From assembly GCF_011326755.1 (NCBI RefSeq), contig NZ_JAAOIE010000003.1, positions 410,804-474,803 of the forward strand: DNA of 64,000 nt. The letters are read 5' to 3'. Below are positions 1 through 8,615 of this stretch, piece by piece (position 1 is the stretch's first letter; the number at the start of each line of letters is the position of its first letter). The notes below the pieces were generated by a model. The model worked only from the letters and a program-made list of their open reading frames with translations. It was not told the DNA's origin and searched no databases. Both the position numbers and the translations under genes were made by a program. Origin of the DNA: Cochlodiniinecator piscidefendens (lineage in GTDB: Bacteria; Pseudomonadota; Alphaproteobacteria; Rhodobacterales; Rhodobacteraceae).

Positions 1-241
1 GGGCATGATTGCCGGAAGAAAAGGCAATGACACCCTTTTTGCGGGTTTCATCATCAAGGGCTGAAATCGCTGACCACGCCCCACGGAATTTGAATGACCC
101 TGTATGCTGAAGCGCTTCTGGTTTTACAAAAACTTTGCGCCCAGCAATGTCATCCAAAAAAGGTGACGTTAAAAACGGTGTCCGGCGCGCATGTCCTTTT
201 AGGCGCTCCGCTGCGGCGTTTATCATTTGAATATCAGTCAT
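1..241 (-). CDS. Threonine/serine dehydratase-like PLP enzyme (5' part only)
   Basis: This is the N-terminal 80 residues of a fold-type II pyridoxal-phosphate enzyme of the threonine dehydratase / serine racemase family; the rest lies beyond the window edge. The motif SFKFRGA around residues 49-55 holds the PLP lysine (K51), and FSSGNHA at 74-80 is the family's phosphate/substrate loop. The ATG at 241-239 overlaps the TGA of the upstream hydrolase by 8 bases (ATGACTGA), so translation is probably coupled. The substrate (threonine, serine or a hydroxy amino acid such as 3-hydroxyaspartate) cannot be decided from this fragment. Confidence 0.85.
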   Translation of the reverse strand, partial: MTDIQMINAAAERLKGHARRTPFLTSPFLDDIAGRKVFVKPEALQHTGSFKFRGAWSAISALDDETRKKGVIAFSSGNHA

Positions 242-1058
242 TTATTTTATCCAAAAATCTGTGGATGACCGCAAGGCTTTGGGGTTCATCCAGAAAAGGA
301 ACATGGGCGCGATCAGGAACATCGGCAAACATCAGGTCGGGGCGGCGGCACTGCATTTCATCGACGGTTTCCATCGAAAGCAAATCGGAATTTTGCCCAC
401 GGATAAGCGCAAGGGGGATACCGTCTAGCGCGTCAAAGAACGGCCATAGGTCAGCACTTGGCTGTTTTGCGGCTTCTTCTACGGCTTTTCTCAGGTTGCG
501 ATCGTAGTTGATATTCAGGCCATTTTCGACCTCAATATAATGGCGGTGCGCCTCTTCCAGCCAGCGCTGATCAGAAATATTATCAAACCCAATCATGAAC
601 TTAGCGCGGGATTGCGCCACCTCTTCAAAGGTTTTTTGCGGGGGACGACGACCCAGATAGGTCATGATGTTTTTGAGACCCTCGGGGGCGAGGGAGGGGC
701 CTATGTCGTTTAGGCAGACACCAAGGAGGCATTGTTTGGCAAATGCAGCAAGGCCCATGGCGATCAGACCGCCGCGGGACGTGCCGAGGAATGCGGCCTT
801 TTGCAGGCCCAGATGGCCCATCAATTCTAGTGTGTCGCGGGCCTCAACTGGGATGGTGTAGGTCGCGTGATTGGCCCATTCTGAGGCGCCGCGCCCACGA
901 TAATCCAGCCGGATAATGCGGTTCGATTTCAGGTGCGGAACGACATAATCAAAGTCAGATGAGTTGCGCGTGAGACCAGAGAGGCAAATCAGCGGGATTC
1001 CTTCGCCTTCGTCACTGTAGGCAAGTTTAATTCCGTCGGAGGTGGTAAAATGTTTCAT
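234..1058 (-). CDS. Alpha/beta-fold hydrolase
   Basis: A 274-residue cytosolic alpha/beta hydrolase with no signal peptide. The nucleophile elbow is GTSRGG with S94, and the likely catalytic histidine is H252 in DRAHVPFLDEP near the C-terminus. The start is set at the ATG that shares its A with the TAA of the upstream dehalogenase gene (TAATG). A longer reading would run 21 residues into that gene and looks unreal. The gene sits between a haloacid dehalogenase and a PLP dehydratase in one overlapping operon, so it may act on an ester, lactone or thioester in the same small-molecule route. The substrate is unknown. Confidence 0.85.
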   Translation of the reverse strand: MKHFTTSDGIKLAYSDEGEGIPLICLSGLTRNSSDFDYVVPHLKSNRIIRLDYRGRGASEWANHATYTIPVEARDTLELMGHLGLQKAAFLGTSRGGLIAMGLAAFAKQCLLGVCLNDIGPSLAPEGLKNIMTYLGRRPPQKTFEEVAQSRAKFMIGFDNISDQRWLEEAHRHYIEVENGLNINYDRNLRKAVEEAAKQPSADLWPFFDALDGIPLALIRGQNSDLLSMETVDEMQCRRPDLMFADVPDRAHVPFLDEPQSLAVIHRFLDKIND

Positions 1059-1747
1059 TACAGGGATTTGGCCAATTCTGGTATTGTTGTGAGATCTGAT
1101 AAAATGGTTTGTGGCACCCAAGGCAGGCGATCAACTGGTTCATTTGCGCGGTTGACCCAGACAGTGTGAAACCCATAGCCTGATGCGCCGGCTGCATCCC
1201 AACCATTTGAAGATACAAACAAAATTTGATACGATGTTGTGTCAAAGCGCTGGTTCACAAGGTCATAAACCGTGCGGTGAGGTTTGAAAACGCCCACGGA
1301 CTCGACTGATAATGTATCATCTAAAACAGCGCTGATGCCTGCGGATTTCACGGCGCTCTCAAGCATTGCGGGTGAGCCGTTTGAAAGGATAGCTGTGTTC
1401 AATCCCGCAGATTTTAGGGCGGCCAGCATCGCCGGAACTTCGGGATATGCGGACAATTCCCAGTACAACTGCAAAAGACGACTGCGAAGGGTGTCATTCC
1501 CGCCTAAGCCGTTGTTTTCAATAGCCCAATCAAGCCCGTTTTGAGTCACGACCCAAAAATCGTCATGGGCACCTGCAACTGCGCGCAACCATGTATATTG
1601 GAGCTGTTTTAGGCGCCAGTCTTGGGCGAGTTTGGGCCAGATATTAAGAAGGGCTTCGTTGCCGGGTTCACCAGCGGCTTCGCGTGCGGCGGCGGACACA
1701 TCAAAGAGGGTGCCATACGCGTCAAAGATACAGGTGGTGATGGTCAT
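1058..1747 (-). CDS. (S)-2-haloacid dehalogenase type II (HAD superfamily)
   Basis: A 229-residue HAD-superfamily hydrolase of the L-2-haloacid dehalogenase type, which would replace a C2 halogen of short haloacids with hydroxyl. The motifs are complete: FDAYGTLFD with nucleophile D9, LSNGSP (S122, N123), GVFKPH with K155, and VSSNGWDAAGASG at about 179-190, the last being diagnostic of type II dehalogenases. It is the first gene of a three-gene overlapping operon. The upstream gap holds a repeated 15-bp box (1802-1849). Many such homologues in marine Rhodobacterales have untested substrates, so another phosphatase or dehalogenase activity is possible. Confidence 0.88.
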   Translation of the reverse strand: MTITTCIFDAYGTLFDVSAAAREAAGEPGNEALLNIWPKLAQDWRLKQLQYTWLRAVAGAHDDFWVVTQNGLDWAIENNGLGGNDTLRSRLLQLYWELSAYPEVPAMLAALKSAGLNTAILSNGSPAMLESAVKSAGISAVLDDTLSVESVGVFKPHRTVYDLVNQRFDTTSYQILFVSSNGWDAAGASGYGFHTVWVNRANEPVDRLPWVPQTILSDLTTIPELAKSL

Positions 1748-1801
1748 TTTGCTCTCCCATTTTGGGAAAGTGGCATAATGTCAGAGGGATGAAAAGTGGC
1801 G

Positions 1802-1849
1802 TATGGTTTCTATGCAGGAGTTATGCAGCTTTTATATGGTTTTTATGCA
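1802..1849. promoter_or_regulatory. Direct repeat TATGGTTTYTATGCA x2 upstream of the dehalogenase operon
   Basis: Two copies of a 15-bp box, at 1802-1816 and 1835-1849, differ at one base and are 33 bp apart, about three helical turns on the same face of the DNA. A partial third copy (TTATGCA) lies at 1821-1827, and the second copy extends into a TATGCATA palindrome. They lie 55-105 bases upstream of the dehalogenase start. This looks like a regulator binding site; the regulator is not identified. Confidence 0.45.
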
Positions 1850-1862
1850 TACGATTTTACGG

Positions 1863-2804
1863 CTATTGATCCGCAAACGCGACCTCTAGCCGTGCTGAAA
1901 CCCGGTCAAATTTGCGTTGTCGGGTGAGCGAGAGCGGCGCAGGTCGCGCGGCCAACGCGAGCCAATGCGCCAAGAGGCGCTGTTTGATTAGAAAGCTTAG
2001 GAGCCGTGGATCAAGGTTAGGATCATAGATGTCGCAAAATGCGGAGAGGTGATTTTCGATGATGCCGCTTGGGCCAACCTGATCAAGAGGCAGATCAAAA
2101 CGCGGATCAAGGTCGGTTAGAAAATCAACCACATCAAAGACCGCGAGACGTTCACAGGTCAGCGAAAAATCCAAGCCTAAAACGCGGTCAGGCCCAATGA
2201 GCAGGTTGCCGCCATTGAAGTCACCATGTGCGCGGGTTTTTGAGCTTGTCAGGCCGCGCAGTGGGGCGGCTTCGGCGCGCAGGGTTTCGATGCGATGACG
2301 CGCAACGGTTTTTAAGGGCGATGCGGGCAGTGCCTGAATGAGCGGTTTTAGATTTTCCAAATGGCGCTTTGGCCAAAATGGGGCAGGGGTGGCTGGTTGG
2401 GTGTTGTGCAAGGTATGAAGCCACTGCCCGGCGCGGTGAAATAGGGTGGGCTGTGGTGTGGGGCGTTTTTGATCACGGGCGATTTGATTGGCAGACGGCC
2501 AGTCATAGTGGGCAGTGACAAAAAAGCGGTGCTGGGGGTCGCAGTACACGGGACGAATGGCCAGTGTCGTGAGGTCAGACAGGGCGGCGAAATCGGCTGT
2601 GATGGCCTGCGGGCCGTCCGGTGTCAGGTCAAATTTAAGGGCATAGTCAAATCCGGGCGCCGTGAGGCGAAACACTTGGCGCTGTTCGGGGGCTGTGTTT
2701 GACGTGGCAATGCGCAAGAGGTTGAATTTTGCGGAAATGCCTTTGGTCTGTTGGAACGCGCGCAAAAAAATCTGCGCGCGTTCATATCCGGTATCCGTTT
2801 GCAA
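1863..2804 (-). CDS. Aminoglycoside/choline-kinase-like phosphotransferase
   Basis: A 313-residue protein of the APH / choline kinase superfamily. The catalytic loop AHGDFNGGNLLI corresponds to the H-G-D-x-x-x-x-N signature, followed about 15 residues later by LGLDFSLT, the metal-binding aspartate motif. The natural substrate is unknown; such proteins phosphorylate small hydroxyl compounds and need not confer drug resistance. The start appears to be TTG only 5 bases after the fabI stop, so it may be the last gene of the fab operon, although it has no obvious role in lipid synthesis. No ATG is available near the N-terminus. Confidence 0.75.
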   Translation of the reverse strand: MQTDTGYERAQIFLRAFQQTKGISAKFNLLRIATSNTAPEQRQVFRLTAPGFDYALKFDLTPDGPQAITADFAALSDLTTLAIRPVYCDPQHRFFVTAHYDWPSANQIARDQKRPTPQPTLFHRAGQWLHTLHNTQPATPAPFWPKRHLENLKPLIQALPASPLKTVARHRIETLRAEAAPLRGLTSSKTRAHGDFNGGNLLIGPDRVLGLDFSLTCERLAVFDVVDFLTDLDPRFDLPLDQVGPSGIIENHLSAFCDIYDPNLDPRLLSFLIKQRLLAHWLALAARPAPLSLTRQRKFDRVSARLEVAFADQ

Positions 2805-2809
2805 CGGAA

Positions 2810-3598
2810 TCAGAGATTGTCCGGTTGCGGCATGCCAAGGACGTGATAGCCGCCATCAACGGTGATGATTTCACCCGATGTGCAGGCACCGTAATCAGAC
2901 GCCAGATACACCGCAGTGCCGCCGATGGCATCAAGCGTTGCGTTTGAACGCAAGGGCGCATTGGCCTCTGTTTGACGGAAGGTTTTGCGCGCGCCACCGA
3001 TTGCCGCACCAGCCAGTGTTTTCATTGGGCCGGGGGAAATAGCGTTAACGCGAATGCCTTCTGGACCCAGATCATTGGCGAGATAGCGCACTGCGCTTTC
3101 CAGCGCCGCTTTGGCCACGCCCATGACGTTGTAGAACGGGGTCACGCGATTTGAGCCCTGATAGGTCAGGGTCAGGATGGTGCCGCCCTCTGTCATAAGG
3201 GGGTGGGCGCGTCTGGCCACTTCGATCAAAGAATAGCAGGAAATTTCCATGGAATTCTTAAAGTTGGCGCGGCTGGTGTCCACGAAACGACCGGTGAGTT
3301 CGTTTTTGTCGGAAAACGCGATAGCATGCACGATGAAATCGAGTTTGCCCCATTTTTCCTGCAAGGTAGAAAACGCCAAATCAAGCGATGCGTCATCGTT
3401 GACATCCACATCCACAAGAATATCAGAGCCAAGCGAAGCGGCAAGCGGTTCAACCCGCTTACCGAATGCGTCACCTTGATATGTGAAGGCAAGTTCGGCC
3501 CCCTCAGCGGCCATTGCTTTTGCAATGCCCCACGCGATTGAGCGTTCATTCGCGACGCCCATAATAAGGCCGCGCTTACCCTTCATCAAATCAGCCAT
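2810..3598 (-). CDS. fabI: Enoyl-[acyl-carrier-protein] reductase (NADH)
   Basis: A 262-residue short-chain dehydrogenase that reduces trans-2-enoyl-ACP in the last step of each fatty acid elongation cycle. The N-terminal GLIMGVANERSIAWG is the FabI form of the nucleotide-binding loop. Y146, Y156 and K163 fall at the numbers expected from E. coli FabI and form the Y-x6-K catalytic pair. The start lies 7 bases after the fabB stop. Together with fabB and fabA it makes a three-gene unsaturated/saturated fatty acid module. Confidence 0.97.
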   Translation of the reverse strand: MADLMKGKRGLIMGVANERSIAWGIAKAMAAEGAELAFTYQGDAFGKRVEPLAASLGSDILVDVDVNDDASLDLAFSTLQEKWGKLDFIVHAIAFSDKNELTGRFVDTSRANFKNSMEISCYSLIEVARRAHPLMTEGGTILTLTYQGSNRVTPFYNVMGVAKAALESAVRYLANDLGPEGIRVNAISPGPMKTLAGAAIGGARKTFRQTEANAPLRSNATLDAIGGTAVYLASDYGACTSGEIITVDGGYHVLGMPQPDNL

Positions 3599-3605
3599 CT
3601 GGCAG

Positions 3606-4829
3606 TTACCCGTGGTATTTGCTCATGATGAGCGTTGCGTTGGTACCGCCAAAGCCGAAGCTATTAGACAGAACAGTGTCAAGTTCAGCTTCGCGCATTT
3701 CGGTGACGATTTCGCCCTCATTGATCGAAGGATCAAGTTCGGTCACATTGGCCGATGCCGCGATGAAGTTGTTTTCCATCATCAGAAGCGAATAGATCGC
3801 TTCGTGTACGCCGGTGGCACCAAGGGAGTGACCGGTCAGCGATTTTGTTGAGGAAATCGGAGGTGTTGAGCCTTCGCCAAAGACGCGGCGCACGGCCTCA
3901 ACCTCGGTCACGTCGCCCGCTGGGGTCGATGTGCCGTGGGCGTTGATGTAGTCTACTTTGCGATCACCGATGGTTTCGAGCGCTTGACGCATAGAGCGTT
4001 CGCCGCCTTCGCCAGATGGGGCAACCATGTCGTGACCATCAGAGGTTGCGCCGTAGCCGGTGACTTCGGCGTAGATTTTTGCACCACGCGCTAGAGCGTG
4101 TTCCAGCTCTTCGAGAACGACCATGCCGCCGCCGCCGCCGATGACAAACCCATCGCGGGTTGCGTCGAAGGGACGAGACGCGGTTTCGGGCGCGTCGTTA
4201 TACTTGGACGACATTGCGCCCATCGCATCAAAGAGACATGACAGGGTCCAATCGACCTCTTCGCCACCACCGGCAAAGACGATGTCTTGTTTGCCCATTT
4301 GGATAAGCTCAGCACCATTGCCGATGCAATGCGCAGAAGTTGAGCACGCAGAGGTGATCGAATAGTTCACGCCTTTGATTTTGAACGGGGTCGCAAGACA
4401 GGCCGACACGGTGGACGACATGCAGCGCGTGACCATGAATGGACCCATGCGCTTTGGTGCGCCTTTTTCTTTCACGATGTTATGTGCTGAGAAAAAGTTA
4501 GATGTGGACGGACCGCCAGAACCCGCAACCAGACCAGCGCGTGGATTGGAGACCTGTTCTTCGGTCAGGCCGGAATCCTCAATCGCCTGTTCCATCGCAA
4601 GGAAGGCATAGGCCGCAGTTGGGCCCATGAAGCGCAATTGGCGTTTGTCGATGGACGCAGCCAGATCAATCTGTGGAATACCCGCAACTTGGGAACGGAA
4701 CCCGTTTTCGGCATAGACTTCTTCGGCACGAATGCCGGATTTCCCGGTTTTCAGGGATTCAAGCACTTCTGCGGCAGAGTTGCCAATCGGGGAAATAATC
4801 CCCAAACCTGTAATAACGACGCGACGCAT
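3606..4829 (-). CDS. fabB: 3-oxoacyl-[acyl-carrier-protein] synthase I
   Basis: A 407-residue condensing enzyme needed to elongate the cis-unsaturated intermediate made by FabA. The Cys-His-His triad is visible: C162 in [10 protein letters not shown]298 in [11 protein letters not shown] and H334 in [11 protein letters not shown]. The start is the ATG preceded by AGGAGG six bases upstream. An ATG five codons earlier overlaps that ribosome binding site and is unlikely to be used. It lies 24 bases downstream of fabA, in the same orientation, with fabI following. Confidence 0.97.
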   Translation of the reverse strand: MRRVVITGLGIISPIGNSAAEVLESLKTGKSGIRAEEVYAENGFRSQVAGIPQIDLAASIDKRQLRFMGPTAAYAFLAMEQAIEDSGLTEEQVSNPRAGLVAGSGGPSTSNFFSAHNIVKEKGAPKRMGPFMVTRCMSSTVSACLATPFKIKGVNYSITSACSTSAHCIGNGAELIQMGKQDIVFAGGGEEVDWTLSCLFDAMGAMSSKYNDAPETASRPFDATRDGFVIGGGGGMVVLEELEHALARGAKIYAEVTGYGATSDGHDMVAPSGEGGERSMRQALETIGDRKVDYINAHGTSTPAGDVTEVEAVRRVFGEGSTPPISSTKSLTGHSLGATGVHEAIYSLLMMENNFIAASANVTELDPSINEGEIVTEMREAELDTVLSNSFGFGGTNATLIMSKYHG

Positions 4830-4853
4830 GTCGGTCCTCCTCATTCGTTTGGT

Positions 4854-5363
4854 TTAGCTTTCGGAAAGCGCAACCTTCATATCTTTGACCATATAGATAA
4901 CTTCGCCGTCGGCTTCTACAATACCATCAGCCACACCCATGGTGAGCCGGCGGGTTTGGATCGCCTTGGTAAAGTCGATTTTATAGGTCAGCATTTTGCG
5001 TTCTGGGCGGACCATGCCAGTCAGTTTGACTTCGCCTACACCAAGCGCATAACCGCGTCCCTGCCAGCCGCGCCAACCCAAGTTAAAGCCGGTCAGCTGC
5101 CATAGGCCATCAAGACCAAGACAGCCGGGCATGATTGGGTTGCCGGGAAAATGGCAATCAAAGAACCAAAGTTCGGGCGTGATGTCGAATTCAGCGGTAA
5201 TGTGACCTTTGCCATGAGCGCCGCCATCAGCAGAAACATCTGTAATGCGGTCCATCATCAACATTGGTGGTGCAGGCAATTGCGCGTTGCCAGGGCCAAA
5301 CAATTCGCCCCGCGCACATTTCAAAAGGTCTTCTTTATCAAAGCTGCTCGGATAATCGGCCAT
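4854..5363 (-). CDS. fabA: 3-hydroxydecanoyl-ACP dehydratase/isomerase
   Basis: A 169-residue FabA of full length. It dehydrates 3-hydroxydecanoyl-ACP and isomerises the product to cis-3-decenoyl-ACP, the branch point to unsaturated fatty acids. Active-site residues H71 ([10 protein letters not shown]) and D85 ([10 protein letters not shown]) are in place. It is the first gene of the fabA-fabB-fabI operon and divergent from irr, with 177 bases between them. The synteny fits Rhodobacterales. Confidence 0.97.
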   Translation of the reverse strand: MADYPSSFDKEDLLKCARGELFGPGNAQLPAPPMLMMDRITDVSADGGAHGKGHITAEFDITPELWFFDCHFPGNPIMPGCLGLDGLWQLTGFNLGWRGWQGRGYALGVGEVKLTGMVRPERKMLTYKIDFTKAIQTRRLTMGVADGIVEADGEVIYMVKDMKVALSES

Positions 5364-5480
5364 TTAGGCATGCCCCTTAATAGTGTCAAAGTTTTGCTTA
5401 GTCTTCGTTTAACACCCCGACAAACCCGCGCGCAAGGCAACAAAATTAGGAATTTCATACCAGTTGCGAGTGAATTTCAT

Positions 5481-5510
5481 TTGAATTTCCCCGTAAAAGC
5501 GCACTATATA
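5481..5510 (+). promoter_or_regulatory. Putative sigma-70 promoter of irr
   Basis: TTGAAT at 5481-5486 and TATATA at 5505-5510 are separated by 18 bases and lie about 30 bases upstream of the irr ATG. The assignment is by consensus only. The adjacent direct repeat GAATTTC at 5472-5478 and 5483-5489 could contribute to regulation. Confidence 0.4.
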
Positions 5511-5540
5511 GACCAATAGAGCAAACATAAGGCGTAGCTA

Positions 5541-5957
5541 ATGACATCTGTAGAAGGGGATAAAGGCACAAAGTGGCTCTCTGATGCAGGGTTGCGTCCA
5601 ACCCGGCAACGCGTTTCTTTGGCGACCTTGTTGGTTGGGGATGGCTATGACCGCCATGTCACCGCCGAGAGTTTGTTTGCCGCCTCAAAGGATGCTGGTG
5701 ACAAAGTTTCGCTAGCGACGGTCTATAACACCTTGCGCGCCTTTTGCGACGCAGGCCTGCTGCGTGAGATCAATCTAGATGGCAATAAATGCTATTTTGA
5801 CACCAATACATCAAATCACCCGCATTTTTATTGGGAAGACACCCATGAGCTTTCGGACGCGCCTGCGGATGAGTTGATGATTTCACAATTGCCAAATGCA
5901 CCGGAAGGTGCGGAAATCAGCAAAGTTGATGTGGTGATCCGGGTGCGCCGGACTTAA
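5541..5957 (+). CDS. irr: Iron response regulator Irr (Fur family)
   Basis: A 138-residue Fur-family repressor. The N-terminal winged helix contains GLRPTRQRV and the recognition segment SLATVYNTLRAF. The dimerisation/metal half contains SNHPHFYWED, with the H-x-H pair typical of Irr, and lacks the C-terminal Cys-x-x-Cys pairs of classical Fur. In Rhizobiales and Rhodobacterales Irr represses or activates iron and haem genes when iron is low and is degraded in the presence of haem; how far this holds here is inference. It is transcribed divergently from fabA and ends at a strong terminator. Confidence 0.9.
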   Translation: MTSVEGDKGTKWLSDAGLRPTRQRVSLATLLVGDGYDRHVTAESLFAASKDAGDKVSLATVYNTLRAFCDAGLLREINLDGNKCYFDTNTSNHPHFYWEDTHELSDAPADELMISQLPNAPEGAEISKVDVVIRVRRT

Positions 5958-5993
5958 GCCCGTAACGCTATTAAGGTATTCAGTTTGGGAAAA

Positions 5994-6016
5994 GGGCGCA
6001 GTTTGCGCCCCTTTTT
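5994..6016. terminator. Rho-independent terminator after irr
   Basis: A perfect 7-bp stem GGGCGCA / TGCGCCC (5994-6000, 6004-6010) with a 3-base loop is followed by C and TTTTT. It ends irr and lies just beyond the stop codon of the convergent vWA gene. Confidence 0.85.
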
Positions 6017-6028
6017 GTGTCTGGTTTA

Positions 6029-7954
6029 TTACTGGGACAGGGTGTCAGCCAAACGCATCAATGTGATGGATTCGGCGCGGTAGCCAAACGGATCATCACC
6101 GCGCGCTGCCGTGGCCATCGTGATGGCATTGTCATAGGACCAATCCCCCAGATATGTACCGTTGCGCAGAAGTTGACCAAACCCCGCAATCGCTGTTGCA
6201 AAGTTTACATCATCGGTCACAGTGCCCATTCCGCTGGTGATGGGTTGTTCGATCAACTGGCTTGTGTCCTCGCCCGGTGTTTTATAGCGCAAGCGTAGAA
6301 AACCGAGTTCGTTGGATGGGGTGTCGGTGGCGGGTTCCGCCCCATAGCGCAGTGCGTCGTTTAGGATCGCGTCAGAGCCAACAGGGGTGACTTCATAGAT
6401 CGCGGTGACAGAATGGCCTGCGCCGATTTCGCCCGCATCCACAGCGTCGTTGTTGAAGTCTTCGCGGTTTAGGGCGCGGGTTTCATAGCCGATCAGGCGG
6501 TATTCAGCAATTTGGGCCGGGTTGAATTCAACTTGGATTTTTACATCATTGGCAATGGGAAACAATGCACCAGTGAGTTGATCCACCAGCACCTTTTGTG
6601 CCTCTGACAGCGTGTCGATATAGGCGGCCTGCCCGTTGCCGTTTTGCGCAAGGGCTTGCATGGTGGCATCGTTTAGGTTCCCGCGTCCAAATCCGAGGAC
6701 AGACAGATATGTGCCGCTGTCGCGCTGGGCGGAGATGTAATCAGTGAGCGCGTCAGGATCAGAAATACCGACGTTGAAATCCCCATCCGTGGCCAGAATA
6801 ACACGGCTGACTTCGCCGTCCTGTGCCATTGCGGCGGCTGTGGCGTAGGCCTGTTGCAGTCCGGCCTGACCTGCGGTTGACCCGCCCGCATGCAATGAGG
6901 TCAACGCGTTTAGGATGGTGTCCTGTTCAGAGGCCGGGGTCGGGGCAAGCACCTGACCCGCGCTACCGGCATAGGTGACGATCGCGACCTCATCCGTGGG
7001 GCGCAGTTGTGACAGCATCAGCCGGAAACTTTGCGCCAAGAGCGGGAGTTTGTTTGGCTGGTTCATTGACCCAGAGGTGTCGATCAGGAACACCAAATTC
7101 AGCGGCGGGCGTTCTGCGATGGCAGGCAGTTCGCCTTGGATACCGATATGCACCAATTGGGTGCCTTCATTCCACGGGGTTGGTGTGACGGTCACGGTTT
7201 GGCTGAAGGGGGCGTCGCCGGTCGGAGCAGCATAGTCATAAGGAAAATAGTTGATCAGCTCTTCGACACGGATTTGATCAGGCGACGGCAGGCGGCCATT
7301 CATCAGGGATGAACGCATGATGGAATAGGAGGCCGTGTCAACATCGATGGAAAAGGTCGAAACCGGGGTGTCGGCTGTAATCTGCACCGGGTTGGCGTCG
7401 GCGTTGGCGAATTCTTCGGTGTTTGATTGCGGCTGAAGGGTTGGGGCAACTGCAATGTGATCCCCTATGATGCCAAGGGTTGGCGCTGGCGCAGTGAGCG
7501 TCGTGCGGAATTGGGGGCTGGCGGCGAACTCTTCTACAATGACGGGTGAGTCCATAACCGGGGCTTCATAGGAGAGTGCTTCTGCATCTGAGACGTCGGA
7601 TGCTACGCTGGCCTCAGCGATTTCACCGGGCGCTGCTGAGGTATCTGTCAGAGCGGGCAATGTCATGTCACCGCCTTGGGGCAGGATGATAACACCCACA
7701 AGCGCGATGGCAGCAATGCCTGTGGTGGCGGTCAGGACGGCTTTGGCGGAAATAGACTGTAGCATTTGTTTTACTCCTTGAAAGAGCCCCGGTTTTTCGG
7801 GGTGTTCAAGGGTAAGACGCGCCGCATCTTCGGTTTCTTGGTGACGGGCGAAATTTTCTTCGGCCAAACGCAAATGCGCGGCTTTGGTCTCGGCGTCGGG
7901 TTTGGGGGTGGCCGCGGTCATCGCGTCCATGAGATCGTCAAAAGGATCGCTCAT
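6029..7954 (-). CDS. Membrane-anchored von Willebrand factor A protein (YfbK-like)
   Basis: A 641-residue protein. Residues 1-70 are hydrophilic and likely cytoplasmic. Residues about 72-91 form one transmembrane helix (ATTGIAAIALVGVIIL). The rest is probably periplasmic: a YfbK-type N-domain (SIDVDTASYSIMRSSLMNG), a vWA domain with MIDAS motif DTSGSMN near residue 295, and a C-terminal DUF3520-like region. Its ATG overlaps the TGA of the upstream ECF sigma gene (ATGA). That coupling suggests it senses an envelope signal and controls the sigma factor. It shows no zinc-type anti-sigma H-x3-C-x2-C motif, so the mechanism would be unusual. Confidence 0.85.
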   Translation of the reverse strand: MSDPFDDLMDAMTAATPKPDAETKAAHLRLAEENFARHQETEDAARLTLEHPEKPGLFQGVKQMLQSISAKAVLTATTGIAAIALVGVIILPQGGDMTLPALTDTSAAPGEIAEASVASDVSDAEALSYEAPVMDSPVIVEEFAASPQFRTTLTAPAPTLGIIGDHIAVAPTLQPQSNTEEFANADANPVQITADTPVSTFSIDVDTASYSIMRSSLMNGRLPSPDQIRVEELINYFPYDYAAPTGDAPFSQTVTVTPTPWNEGTQLVHIGIQGELPAIAERPPLNLVFLIDTSGSMNQPNKLPLLAQSFRLMLSQLRPTDEVAIVTYAGSAGQVLAPTPASEQDTILNALTSLHAGGSTAGQAGLQQAYATAAAMAQDGEVSRVILATDGDFNVGISDPDALTDYISAQRDSGTYLSVLGFGRGNLNDATMQALAQNGNGQAAYIDTLSEAQKVLVDQLTGALFPIANDVKIQVEFNPAQIAEYRLIGYETRALNREDFNNDAVDAGEIGAGHSVTAIYEVTPVGSDAILNDALRYGAEPATDTPSNELGFLRLRYKTPGEDTSQLIEQPITSGMGTVTDDVNFATAIAGFGQLLRNGTYLGDWSYDNAITMATAARGDDPFGYRAESITLMRLADTLSQ

Positions 7955-8496
7955 TGTGATAGCTCCTTTTCGTGTAGGGCGCGCAGGCGCTTTTTAACCT
8001 CAGAGATGCGCCAACTGATGGTGCCTTCTGATACGTTCAAAACAGTTGCGGCCTGTGCATGTGTCATATCCTGATCCATCGTCAATGCAATGGTATCGCG
8101 CAATTCCGCAGGCAGCGCGGTCATGGCTGAGGTGAGCCAGTCCGCCTTATCTTGGGCTTCTTCATTTGCCGCGCGACGGTTGACTTCCCAATCCCCCCAG
8201 CCATCGGCGGCACGGGCATGGGTGGCAAAGCGGCGGCGGCGATCATGGGCGGCGTTGATCGTCACCCGGTAAAGCCATGTGGTGAACTGCGCATCGCCCT
8301 TGAAACTACGCAGCTTGGCCGGAAGGGCGGCGCAGATGTCTTGGGTCAGATCCTCAGCGTCAGCGCGACTGCCCGTGAGGCGAAAGGTGAGACCAAACAG
8401 CCGATCATAATGGCGCGCCAAAAGGGAAGAAAACGCGTCGCGGTCCCCATTTGCAGCGGCCATGGCCAAGTGTTTGTCATCAACTGTCATACGCAT
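7951..8496 (-). CDS. ECF-family RNA polymerase sigma factor
   Basis: A 181-residue sigma-70 factor of the extracytoplasmic function group. Region 2 includes FGLTFRLTGSRADAEDLTQDI and the following TTWLYRVTINAAHDRRRR. Region 4 includes MTHAQAATVLNVSEGTISWRISEVKKRL, its helix-turn-helix. The ATG at 8496 is used here; a GTG one codon upstream and an ATG two codons downstream are alternatives. It overlaps the vWA gene by four bases and has no separate anti-sigma gene beside it, so the vWA protein is the natural candidate regulator. Confidence 0.9.
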   Translation of the reverse strand: MRMTVDDKHLAMAAANGDRDAFSSLLARHYDRLFGLTFRLTGSRADAEDLTQDICAALPAKLRSFKGDAQFTTWLYRVTINAAHDRRRRFATHARAADGWGDWEVNRRAANEEAQDKADWLTSAMTALPAELRDTIALTMDQDMTHAQAATVLNVSEGTISWRISEVKKRLRALHEKELSQ

Positions 8497-8615
8497 CACA
8501 ATGAATAAGACGGATGGGGTAGGTCAATCCTTGGATGATGGGGGGATGCGCGAATGGGAGAGCATCATTGTCGTACAATCGACATGTCGTTATGAGTGGT
8601 GAATATTAGTATAAG

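Noticed and set aside
5364-5540. An Irr/ICE-type operator in the fabA-irr gap.
   Set aside because: I see a GAATTTC direct repeat but no convincing inverted ICE-like box, so autoregulation cannot be asserted.
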